Assembly (NCBI GenBank): GCA_964631605.1
Contig: CAZVYG010000010.1
Coordinates: 1-64,000 of the forward strand
Length of the DNA stretch: 64,000 nt
Origin: JARKQH01 sp964631605
Lineage (GTDB): Bacteria > Verrucomicrobiota > Verrucomicrobiia > Limisphaerales > UBA8199
Direction: 5' to 3'
Each line of letters starts with the position of its first letter. Within the stretch, counting starts at the first letter, position 1. A program made the position numbers and the translations under genes. Of this stretch, positions 1-8,087 are shown one piece after another. A model generated the notes under the pieces. It made no database searches. It was given only the letters and a program-made list of their open reading frames with translations, and was not told the origin of the DNA.

Positions 1-271
1 GCAAAATCTCACCTTAAAGTGATCTTTCGTGCGGCTCGCTAATGTTTCGGGCACCGAGTCTCTTCCAGGTCCCTGACTCCGCCGCGTTCTCGGTTTGGAA
101 GTGGCGGAACCGGAACTCGTTCGGGAGCGGAGCGGTGGGAAGGCTCGGCAGGGTGGGGCGGACGATGCGAAGCTGTTGGTGAGCATCAAGGCAACTCATA
201 CTTGCGCCCGGCCGACCGTTTTCCCAAGAAATAACTTGTCACAATAGCCTGATGGAGTAGCGTTGCGCCCC

Positions 272-1456
272 ATGAAAGTTGAATTCTATGGCCATGTAAG
301 GCAATACAACAATATCAAAAGCGAGATTGATCGCAACATGCAGGAAGTGCTGATGAGCGGGCAGTATGTCCAGGGCCCGATGCTCAAGCGCTTCGAGGCG
401 GAACTGGCCGCCTACCACGGCACCAAGTATGCCGTGGGGGTTGGCAACGGCACCGACGCCATCTGGCTGGCGCTGATGGCTCTGGGGATCGGCCCCGGCG
501 ATGAGGTGATTACTCATCCCAACACGTTCTTTGCCACGGCGGAAGCGATTTGGATCGCGGGCGCCACGGCCGTGTTCGTGGACTGCTGTCCCAAGACCAA
601 GTGCATCTGCCCGGCGAACATCGAGGCGGCAATCACTCCCAAGACCAAAGCCATCATCCCGGTGCACCTCTATGGCCAGTGCGCCGACATGGTTGCGATC
701 AAGAAGATCGCCGACCAACACAAGCTCAAACTCATCGAGGATAATGCCCAGGCCATTGGCGCGTGCGGGCCGAACTTCAAGATCGGGCACCTGAGCGACG
801 CGGCCACCACCAGCTTCATCATCCAGAAAAACCTGGGCACCTTCGGCGACGGGGGCGCCCTGGTCACCAACAACCCCGACATTGACGCCGCGGTGCGCAG
901 GCTCCGCAACCACGGCTCCACCGCCCGGAACGTCCACAGCTATGGGTTTAACAGCCGACTGGACGACCTGCATGCCGGCGTGCTCAGCGCCAAGCTCAAG
1001 CACATTGACGCGTGGAACGATGCCCGCCGGAAATGGGCCGCCCGCTACACCGCCGGGCTGAAGGACTGCAAGACGATTGACCTGCCGGTCGAACTGCCCG
1101 GCTATCGCCACGTCTTCCACCTCTACGTCATCGAGACCAAGAAGCCCGAGTGGCGCGATCAACTGCTCGATTTCCTCGTGAAGCAAGGAATTGACGCCAA
1201 GACCCATTATTCGATCGCCATCCATAAGCAGGCTGGCTATCCGTGGGGCAAGGGCGCCCGCATCGTGGGCAGCCTGGCCAATGCCGAAGCCAACGCCGCC
1301 TGCTGCATCAGCCTGCCGATGTTCCCCGAACTGCGCGAAGACGAAGTGGACTACGTCGTCGCCAAGGTGAAGGAATGGGACGCCCAAATGGCGTCGCAGG
1401 CTCCCGCCGGCAAAGGGCCCGCCCAGAGCGGCAAGACCTGCCCGGTCTGTTCCTGA
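272..1456 (+). CDS. DegT/DnrJ/EryC1/StrS family PLP-dependent sugar aminotransferase
   Basis: Probably transfers an amino group to a nucleotide-bound keto-sugar for surface polysaccharide or secondary metabolite synthesis. The 394-residue length is normal for the family. GNGTDAIWLAL (about residues 58-68) forms part of the cofactor pocket. EDNAQ (156-160) carries the Asp that contacts the PLP pyridine nitrogen. The Schiff-base Lys is K186 in QKNLGTFGDGGA, and the C-terminal GYR-H-Y region is conserved. The ATG at 272 gives the family-typical N-terminus; an in-frame TTG at 263 lies 5 nt after GGAG and is an alternative start. An oxidoreductase follows 99 nt downstream on the same strand, a common sugar-modification pairing. 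The exact substrate cannot be told from sequence. Confidence 0.9.
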   Translation: MKVEFYGHVRQYNNIKSEIDRNMQEVLMSGQYVQGPMLKRFEAELAAYHGTKYAVGVGNGTDAIWLALMALGIGPGDEVITHPNTFFATAEAIWIAGATAVFVDCCPKTKCICPANIEAAITPKTKAIIPVHLYGQCADMVAIKKIADQHKLKLIEDNAQAIGACGPNFKIGHLSDAATTSFIIQKNLGTFGDGGALVTNNPDIDAAVRRLRNHGSTARNVHSYGFNSRLDDLHAGVLSAKLKHIDAWNDARRKWAARYTAGLKDCKTIDLPVELPGYRHVFHLYVIETKKPEWRDQLLDFLVKQGIDAKTHYSIAIHKQAGYPWGKGARIVGSLANAEANAACCISLPMFPELREDEVDYVVAKVKEWDAQMASQAPAGKGPAQSGKTCPVCS

Positions 1457-1555
1457 GCCCGGAACGCCGTTGAATGGGATGCCGGAGTGGTGGAGTGCTG
1501 AAGCTTCACCCTCCGGCATCCTTGTTCACACTGAATTCCAACTGAAATTAAATCC

Positions 1556-2629
1556 ATGAACAAATACTCCGTTCTCGTCGTCGGGATGGGCAAGCGCGGC
1601 ATGCACCACGCCACCGCCTTCAATGCCAATCCCAGGTTCCAGGTCACCGGCATTTGCGACATTGACCAGGCCCGCCTGGCCGACGCCGCCGCCAAACTCG
1701 GCAATCCGCAAACCGGCACGGATGCCGCCGCGCTGGCCAAAGCCACCCAGCCCGACGTTTTCTGCTTTTGCACCATGCCCCACTTGCGCACGCCGTTCAT
1801 CAAGGCGGCCATCGAAGGGGGCGCGAAACTGATCGCGTTTGAAAAACCCGTGGCGCTGACCAGCGCCGAGTTGTTCACGATTCGCGACCTGCTGCGGCAG
1901 TCGGGGGTCAAAGCGGTGGTCAGCCACCAGCATCGCTACGGCAAACACTACCAGAAAGTGAAGGAGATCGTCGCCAGCGGCGCCTTGGGCCGCGTCCATA
2001 CCGTCTATGGCACCGCCACCGGCTGGATGACCCACATGTTGTCCCACCTCATTGACTACACCTGCTGGTTCAATGACTACACCCCGGCCGCGTGGGCCAT
2101 GGGGCAGGCGGCGGGAACCTCGAAGTTCAAGGACAATCATCCCTCGCCGGACTACATCGCGGGATTTGTTCAATTTGCCAACGGCGTGCGCGGCATCTAT
2201 GAGTGCGGCGCGGGGGCGCCGGACCAGCCTGAAGTCGCCAAATGGTGGGGTAAGAACCGGATTGGCGCGCAGGGCACCGAGGGTTTTGCAGAAGTGCTGA
2301 CCAACGGCGGGTGGCGCGCCGTGACCCGGAGCGGCGGCTACCAGAGCGGCGAAGGGGCCATGGCCTACGACTTGGATATGCCACCCTACATCCAGGAGAT
2401 GGCTGACTGGCTGGACAATCCGGCCAAGGTTCATCAGTGCAATTTCGAGCACGCGGCGTTGGGCGCCGAGATCATGCTCGCCCTGCAGCGCAGCGCCGCC
2501 CAGGGCGGCCAGGTGGCGCTCCCGCTGGCCACCGGCGCCGACGAGCAGGCCCTCCTCAAGGCCAGAATCGAGGACCGTCCCGTGCTGGTTTCCTGCGAGC
2601 TGAACAGGAAGGAATTCGGTCTCGCCTGA
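1556..2629 (+). CDS. Gfo/Idh/MocA family NAD(P)-dependent oxidoreductase
   Basis: A 357-residue oxidoreductase, probably acting on a sugar or inositol hydroxyl. The Rossmann fold opens with VLVVGMGKRGMHHA, a GxGxxG-type dinucleotide site at residues 8-13. The diagnostic EKPVAL motif is at about residues 101-106. The C-terminal half has the alpha/beta dimerisation and substrate domain; SHQHRYGKHY provides the likely active-site His/Lys region. It follows the DegT aminotransferase on the same strand, and a strong terminator follows it, so the two likely form one transcript. Family assignment is firm and the substrate unknown. Confidence 0.88.
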   Translation: MNKYSVLVVGMGKRGMHHATAFNANPRFQVTGICDIDQARLADAAAKLGNPQTGTDAAALAKATQPDVFCFCTMPHLRTPFIKAAIEGGAKLIAFEKPVALTSAELFTIRDLLRQSGVKAVVSHQHRYGKHYQKVKEIVASGALGRVHTVYGTATGWMTHMLSHLIDYTCWFNDYTPAAWAMGQAAGTSKFKDNHPSPDYIAGFVQFANGVRGIYECGAGAPDQPEVAKWWGKNRIGAQGTEGFAEVLTNGGWRAVTRSGGYQSGEGAMAYDLDMPPYIQEMADWLDNPAKVHQCNFEHAALGAEIMLALQRSAAQGGQVALPLATGADEQALLKARIEDRPVLVSCELNRKEFGLA

Positions 2630-2658
2630 GCCCGCTCCCAACCCATTCATGAGCCCCG

Positions 2659-2686
2659 GCGCCGGCCGCCAATCCGGCGCTTTTTT
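2659..2686 (+). terminator. Rho-independent terminator after the oxidoreductase gene
   Basis: A perfect 7-bp GC stem pairs GCGCCGG (2659-2665) with CCGGCGC (2674-2680) across an 8-nt loop and is followed by six T residues (2681-2686). It lies 30 nt after the oxidoreductase stop and ends the sugar-modification transcript. Confidence 0.75.
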
Positions 2687-2914
2687 GCGCCATTGGTGCC
2701 GGCGGCGTGCCGTCTTGTTGTTGGCTGCGAGATCGGGGCGTGATGCTCACGCTGGCGTCCAGTTCCAAGCCGCCTCGCCAGCACGCATTTCCTTTTCCAG
2801 CCTCCATCCTCACGCTTCATTCGCTGCCCCCTATGCGCCCACACGCGGCCCATCGTCCGCTGGACTACTGCCTTTGGGCTTGTGTGGTCGCGGGCCGGCC
2901 TTACGCTCAGACGC

Positions 2915-4366
2915 ATGCACTCAAGACTGCGGGTTCTAATTCTGGTGTGGGTTGCTGTGGCGTGCGCGGGGAGGGCCTCTTTGGCGTCCGCAGCCGGGAG
3001 TTCCCAGCCCAATGTGGTGGTCATCATTACCGACGACCAGCGCTGGGACGCCTTGAGCTGTGCCGGACATCCATTGTTGAAGACTCCGAACCTGGACCGG
3101 TTGGCGGCGGAGGGCGCCCGGTTTGCCAATGCCTTTGTCACCACTTCGCTTTGTTCGCCCAGTCGCGCCTCCATGGTCAGCGGCCTGTACGCCCATCGCC
3201 ACGGCGTGCAGAACAACTTCACGGAATACCCGGACGATTTGCCGGGGTACCACAAACGGCTGCGGGAGGCGGGCTATGAGACGGCCTATTTTGGCAAGTG
3301 GCACATGGGGGAGACCAACGACGCGCCCCGCAGCGGATTTGATTATTGGATGAGCCATCGCGGCCAGGGGCGGTATTTTGACAACGAATGGAATATCAAC
3401 GGTCGGCGCGAGTTTATCAAAGGCTACTATACAACCGTCCTCACGGAGCATGTGGTGGAGTGGTTGAAAGGCGGTCACAGCAAGCCCTTCCTGCTGGTCG
3501 TGGGACAAAAGGCGCCTCACGGCGGACCGATTGAACCCGAGCCGCGATTCGAGCATGCATTTGACGGGATGCCGGTGCCCAAACCGGGAAACTACGATGC
3601 CTGGCTCAAGGACAAGCCGGCCTGGCTGGCAGAGAGCTACCCCACGTGGCACGGCGCGGGCGGGCCGCTCTACAACTACCACGACTACGACCGGTTTGTG
3701 CGTGCCTACCTGGGCACCCTGCTGTCGGTGGACGAAAGTGTGGGCCGCATTTATGAGGCGCTGCGCGAGACGGGACGTTTGGACCGGACGCTGATCATTT
3801 TCACGTCCGACAATGGTTTTGCGCTCGGGGAACATGGCCGCGTGGACAAGCGGACGATGTATGAGGAAAGCATTCGGGTGCCGCTGTTGGTGCGATATCC
3901 GCCCCTGGTCCCCAAGCCGATCGTTATCGAACCCATGGTGCTGAACCTGGACCTGGCGCCTTCCATTCTTGATATCTGTGGCGCGCCCAGGCTCAAGGGC
4001 ATTGATGGGCAGTCGTGGAAACCTCTGTTGCAGGGCAAAACCAGGGGCTGGCGCAAGTCATTCCTGTACTTCTACGACTACGAGCGCGAGTTTCCTTACA
4101 CACCAAACCTGCGGGGCATTCGCACCCCTGACTGGAAGTATATCCGTTATCCTCACGGCGACGGTGGTCCGGACCGCTATGCCGCCGAGCTGTATCATGT
4201 GGCCACCGACCCGCTGGAACTGCGAAACCTGGCGGACGACCCGTCAGCACAGGGCAAGGTGGCTGAATTGCGAAAAGAACTCGAGCGGTTGCAGAGGCGG
4301 CATCGCGCCTGGCCGGACCGGATGCCCGTGGATGGGGGAATCATCAACGTGCTGCCGAAATTTTAG
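2915..4366 (+). CDS. Secreted sulfatase (formylglycine-dependent arylsulfatase family)
   Basis: Hydrolyses a sulfate ester, probably on a polysaccharide. About 28 N-terminal residues form a signal peptide ending near ASAAG. NVVVIITDDQRWD supplies the metal-binding Asp pair. LCSPSRASMVSG contains the CxPSR signature whose Cys is converted to formylglycine. GKWHMG and FTSDNGFALGEHG are further family motifs, the latter holding metal-binding D-N. The mature protein is full length (483 residues before processing). I chose the ATG at 2915 because it begins directly with the signal peptide; the in-frame GTG at 2882 adds 11 charged residues. No sulfatase-maturing enzyme is encoded here. The PL8 lyase at 58.9 kb is a possible partner in glycosaminoglycan-like degradation (inference). 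Confidence 0.92.
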   Translation: MHSRLRVLILVWVAVACAGRASLASAAGSSQPNVVVIITDDQRWDALSCAGHPLLKTPNLDRLAAEGARFANAFVTTSLCSPSRASMVSGLYAHRHGVQNNFTEYPDDLPGYHKRLREAGYETAYFGKWHMGETNDAPRSGFDYWMSHRGQGRYFDNEWNINGRREFIKGYYTTVLTEHVVEWLKGGHSKPFLLVVGQKAPHGGPIEPEPRFEHAFDGMPVPKPGNYDAWLKDKPAWLAESYPTWHGAGGPLYNYHDYDRFVRAYLGTLLSVDESVGRIYEALRETGRLDRTLIIFTSDNGFALGEHGRVDKRTMYEESIRVPLLVRYPPLVPKPIVIEPMVLNLDLAPSILDICGAPRLKGIDGQSWKPLLQGKTRGWRKSFLYFYDYEREFPYTPNLRGIRTPDWKYIRYPHGDGGPDRYAAELYHVATDPLELRNLADDPSAQGKVAELRKELERLQRRHRAWPDRMPVDGGIINVLPKF

Positions 4367-4454
4367 GCTCGGCAGATGTCCGGCGTGGCGCGGCGACGGA
4401 CTTACCTTGCAACGCGGGCGCGCAGGGCACCCGGAAGGAAGGCGGCCCGGCCCG

Positions 4455-7400
4455 TCAGGGCTTTTTCACCTGCAACCGATAGAACAGTGGGGTTACCGGC
4501 GTCACGGTATTGGTATAGGTCCGGACCGTCCAGGGAAGGTCCATGGCTCCTTCCAACGGCGCAAAAACTTCGGTGAGGTTGGTGGCCGCCCATACCGTGT
4601 AGAGCCGGTTGGAAACGGTGTTCCAGCCAAGCACACACCCTGTTCCGTTGGGGAGGGGCTGGGCCGAGAGGAGCAGACGGCTTTGCGGGTCGTTGGGGTC
4701 CAGACCCGCGACGTAGGATTGCCAAAGAGGCATCCCGTTCGCGCCGACTTGGGTTACAGCGTTTTCGAAGTCGTTGGTGTAACCATTGAGGGCCAGCCAC
4801 CAATGCGGTGTCGGATAATTGGTGGTCAGCACTTCGGCAAAGACGGCCATGACGGTCCGGTCGCTGTCCATCAATAGCAACAGCGGATTGAGAGTGCCTG
4901 ACGCATCCCCGGTCCACTCATTGAACTGGTAATAAGTCGCCGGCGTCGCTGTCACTTCCACGACGGAGCCTGCTGTGTAAGTGCCGCTGGCCGGGCTCAC
5001 GTTTCCCCAAGCCGCATTATTGGCGGACGCGTGGAGCGTGTAGGTGGGGGGTGGTGCGATGGCGACTTCAAAACTGCCCAGGGCCGTCTGGGGCGTGGCA
5101 TTGTTGTAAATGTCGGCCACCTCATCCTCCAGCAACACCACCTCATAAGTGCCGTTGTCCGCTTCGTCCCAGGCCCCACCGGGCGGGAGGATTGAATAGG
5201 TGGCGGTCACAGGTGAGCCATCGGCCGGGAGGTCGGCGCCGACAAATTCAACCAGGTTCGAATATCCGTTGGGCCCGCTGACGAGGAGGTCGGCGGGTCC
5301 CAGGCTGGCGAGGCGGACCGCCGTGTTGTCGGTATAGGTCACGCTGCAGGAATGGCTGGGCGCGCCGGCCGCGGTGAGGTTGGCGACACTCAGTGCGGGA
5401 ACCGGCGGGGTGGTGTCGAGCGTGCCGTCGCCCAGCAGTTCGACGTCGTCGAGGTTCCAGCCGATGTCGTTTTGACTTTTATTCGAAGCCAGGCCCCACC
5501 GCAAGCGAACCGCCGGGCTTCCGGCCACACCGGGCGGAAGGGCATACTGCACCTCCCGCCAGGCGGTGTCGGAGACGGCGCTTTGACTCGACCAGACGAC
5601 CGTCCAGGCTATTCCATTGGTGGTCACCTCGACCGAAGCGGTGTCATTCAACTTGGTCCGCAGCCAGCGTTTGAATCGCAGTGTCGCCGAGGCGCTGCCC
5701 GAGCAGTTGATCACCGGCGTGATGGCATATTTGGCCGGGAGGTCGTTGGCATAATTCCCACTCAGATTATAGCCGATGATTTTGGTGCCCGTGAAACCGC
5801 TGGTGGGGCCCCCGCTGCTGTAGGAAGGCGTCCCGTATTGCCATTGGGGCTCCAACGTCCAGCCTGGGTCGGCGTCCATGTTGGCTGTGTAAAGCGCCGG
5901 CGGGACCGTTACGGTGAATTGCCCCAGAACCCCGGCCGCCACCCCCGCTCCCTCGGTGTCGCGGACTTGGTTGGTTTGCATCCAAACCGTGTAAGTGCCG
6001 TTATCGGATGGCAGCCACACACTCCCCGCGGGCGGCGCCACGCTGTAGGTCGCCTCTCGCGGTGTGCCATCCGAGATCGCGTTGACCGTCACAAACTCGG
6101 CCGCGCGATCGTAACCGTTGGGGCCCGTGACGCGAAGATCGTTTGAATCGAGGCTGGCGACCTCGACGGCCTGGTTGTCGGAATAAATCACGCTAAACTG
6201 CTTCGTTCCCACGCCGGCTTGCGTGATGTCCGTGACCTGCAACTCTGCCACGGGCGGCTCCACATACAGGGTTGGCGCCACGACGTATCCGCTGATGAAG
6301 TATTGCCCCAGGCTCCCGTAGGCGGTGTAGCCCGAGGGAGTCGAACTGAAAGGGTCTCCCGCGCCCGAGCTCCGCACGTGCAAATAGTATTTCCCCTCGC
6401 CGAGGTTGGTCTGGATCAGGGCGGTGGTCAGGTCCGCGGCGTTATTGGTCAGCAGCAAAACGCCCAATTCATTGTAGAGCTGCAACTGCACGTCGAGATT
6501 CCCGCCCCTTGTGCCCGAGGGCATGATCCAGGGCTTTACGCTCAGACTGACGGTTCCCGAGCCGGTTACGAACGAGAACACATCCACATCCGTGCCCCGC
6601 TCGAAGACGCCCTTGTTGGCGGTGTTGGTGTTGGCGGGATCATTTTCCGGGGTGGTTGAGACAATGTTTGTTCCGGCCGAGAGGACGAGCGCGGTGGCCG
6701 TGCCGGCGGTGTTGCCATGATCATCCGAACGATACGAGAGCTTCCCCGCAATGGTGGCCAGGTCATCCTGAGTGTTGTTGGCCAGGTAATACTCGCCCTT
6801 CGACCATTGGCTGACATTCCGTCCGTATCCCGTTCCCATCACCGGCCCCCACGAAACGTCCCCGCTGCCATGCCCTCCATAATACTCCGTTCCATCCGTC
6901 TTGCCATCGTGGCTGAGGCCCATGTTATGCCCGATCTCATGCGAGGCGGCTTCAGCGATGTAAGACTCAACGTTGCCGAGGTTGCCGTGATAAATCCACG
7001 CCGGCCGGTATTTGGCATAGGAAGTTGTGCCGAAAACATTCACATAAGCCACCCCGCCGGCGGTGTTGTAAGGGTTCGGCTCGCCATTGGCATCCGTGGT
7101 GCGCGTGATCAGCGCCATGGCGGTGCGCGTGGTGAAGGTGGCGGGCCGTTCCGTCGTCACGTCAATGTTGAACGGCGCGTAATCCTCCGCCATCCGCTGC
7201 CAGATCCGTTTGATTGCCACCTGCTCGGCATCACTGAACGTCGTGAGGTCCGAATCGGTGCTGAAGGGGACGGCGGGTATTTCCGAGCGTCCCACAACCG
7301 TGTTCCACTCCGTATTAAGGACCGTTTCCCCGCAAAAGTTGATGTAAAGCACGTTGGGAGCTCCCGGCCGACTATGAAAAACCAATTGTGAGGGAAAGGG

Positions 7401-7796
7401 GCTGATGGGCACCGCAGCTTCTCCAAGCGGCGGCGGTTCTTCAGATTCCGGCACTGCCCCCGCGGTTTGGATTTCGCAGGCGTAAAGAATCCCGCCGGCC
7501 GCATCCACGTGCAGCGACGGAAGGTCTCGGTCAGTAAAGTGGAAGGTTCGCAGCCAGCGAATTGCTCGCTCCTGCGCCGTCGCCGGCAGGGCTTCGAGTT
7601 GCGACCGGAACCGACCGGCCGGCAGCTCATCCAAGCGGGCAAGGCTTCCAACCGGGTATTGGCGGTTCGGGGCGGGGGAACTCTGGGCCCCAGCGGTCCC
7701 CACGCCAATAAGAACGGCCATGGCGGCGGCCATTGCTAATCCAGCCCGGAACCGGTAGGGGGTTTTTCGATTTAAGTTGTTGCTCAACAAATACAT
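4455..7796 (-). CDS. Large secreted metzincin-type zinc metalloprotease with Ig-like and InlB-type repeats
   Basis: A 1113-residue exported protein. A signal peptide spans about residues 15-38 (ends TAGAQ). The catalytic domain contains HEIGHNMGLSH (286-296), an exact HExxHxxGxxH zinc motif, with a downstream GPVMGTGYG segment that can serve as the Met-turn. Next comes a beta-rich domain resembling bacterial pre-peptidase C-terminal modules, then two copies of a ~100-residue Ig-like repeat (starting near VTDITQAGVG and VANLTAAGAP; each carries a SLxxxDLxVxGPNGY core). A divergent InlB-type repeat follows (YYQFNEWTGDASG). The C-terminus is a module ending FYRLQ. It converges on the sulfatase gene. 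Substrate unknown; an extracellular role is clear from architecture. Confidence 0.85.
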   Translation of the reverse strand: MYLLSNNLNRKTPYRFRAGLAMAAAMAVLIGVGTAGAQSSPAPNRQYPVGSLARLDELPAGRFRSQLEALPATAQERAIRWLRTFHFTDRDLPSLHVDAAGGILYACEIQTAGAVPESEEPPPLGEAAVPISPFPSQLVFHSRPGAPNVLYINFCGETVLNTEWNTVVGRSEIPAVPFSTDSDLTTFSDAEQVAIKRIWQRMAEDYAPFNIDVTTERPATFTTRTAMALITRTTDANGEPNPYNTAGGVAYVNVFGTTSYAKYRPAWIYHGNLGNVESYIAEAASHEIGHNMGLSHDGKTDGTEYYGGHGSGDVSWGPVMGTGYGRNVSQWSKGEYYLANNTQDDLATIAGKLSYRSDDHGNTAGTATALVLSAGTNIVSTTPENDPANTNTANKGVFERGTDVDVFSFVTGSGTVSLSVKPWIMPSGTRGGNLDVQLQLYNELGVLLLTNNAADLTTALIQTNLGEGKYYLHVRSSGAGDPFSSTPSGYTAYGSLGQYFISGYVVAPTLYVEPPVAELQVTDITQAGVGTKQFSVIYSDNQAVEVASLDSNDLRVTGPNGYDRAAEFVTVNAISDGTPREATYSVAPPAGSVWLPSDNGTYTVWMQTNQVRDTEGAGVAAGVLGQFTVTVPPALYTANMDADPGWTLEPQWQYGTPSYSSGGPTSGFTGTKIIGYNLSGNYANDLPAKYAITPVINCSGSASATLRFKRWLRTKLNDTASVEVTTNGIAWTVVWSSQSAVSDTAWREVQYALPPGVAGSPAVRLRWGLASNKSQNDIGWNLDDVELLGDGTLDTTPPVPALSVANLTAAGAPSHSCSVTYTDNTAVRLASLGPADLLVSGPNGYSNLVEFVGADLPADGSPVTATYSILPPGGAWDEADNGTYEVVLLEDEVADIYNNATPQTALGSFEVAIAPPPTYTLHASANNAAWGNVSPASGTYTAGSVVEVTATPATYYQFNEWTGDASGTLNPLLLLMDSDRTVMAVFAEVLTTNYPTPHWWLALNGYTNDFENAVTQVGANGMPLWQSYVAGLDPNDPQSRLLLSAQPLPNGTGCVLGWNTVSNRLYTVWAATNLTEVFAPLEGAMDLPWTVRTYTNTVTPVTPLFYRLQVKKP

Positions 7797-8087
7797 AGAA
7801 CGGTAAACGTCCCTCTAGTCCGCTTTGGCGCCGAGGCCTTGCGGTTGGTCGTAAATTGGTGTTCGGATTATCATCATGCCCGGGTTTATCGGCCGTTACG
7901 GCCCAAAATAGCAGAAGTAATGCCACTGTGCACATGAGATCAATGCCTGGCACTCGAACCCCACCCGGATTGTTCGGCTGTTGAGCGGGCTGGCGACTGG
8001 TTGGCGGGTGGGCGCCGCGTTTTATCCCGTTTGTGTTTAGAGTTGGCGTCGGGGCGGTCTTTTTCTAGTCTCAGGCTGACGGGCCTT

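Noticed and set aside
14..199. 61-aa minus-strand ORF at the window start
   Set aside because: No ribosome site, no recognisable pattern and a Pro/Arg-biased composition typical of random GC-rich frames.
239..1519. 426-aa minus-strand ORF opposite the DegT gene
   Set aside because: It is an antisense shadow of a high-GC gene; its composition is low-complexity Gly/Val/Ala and no family is recognisable.
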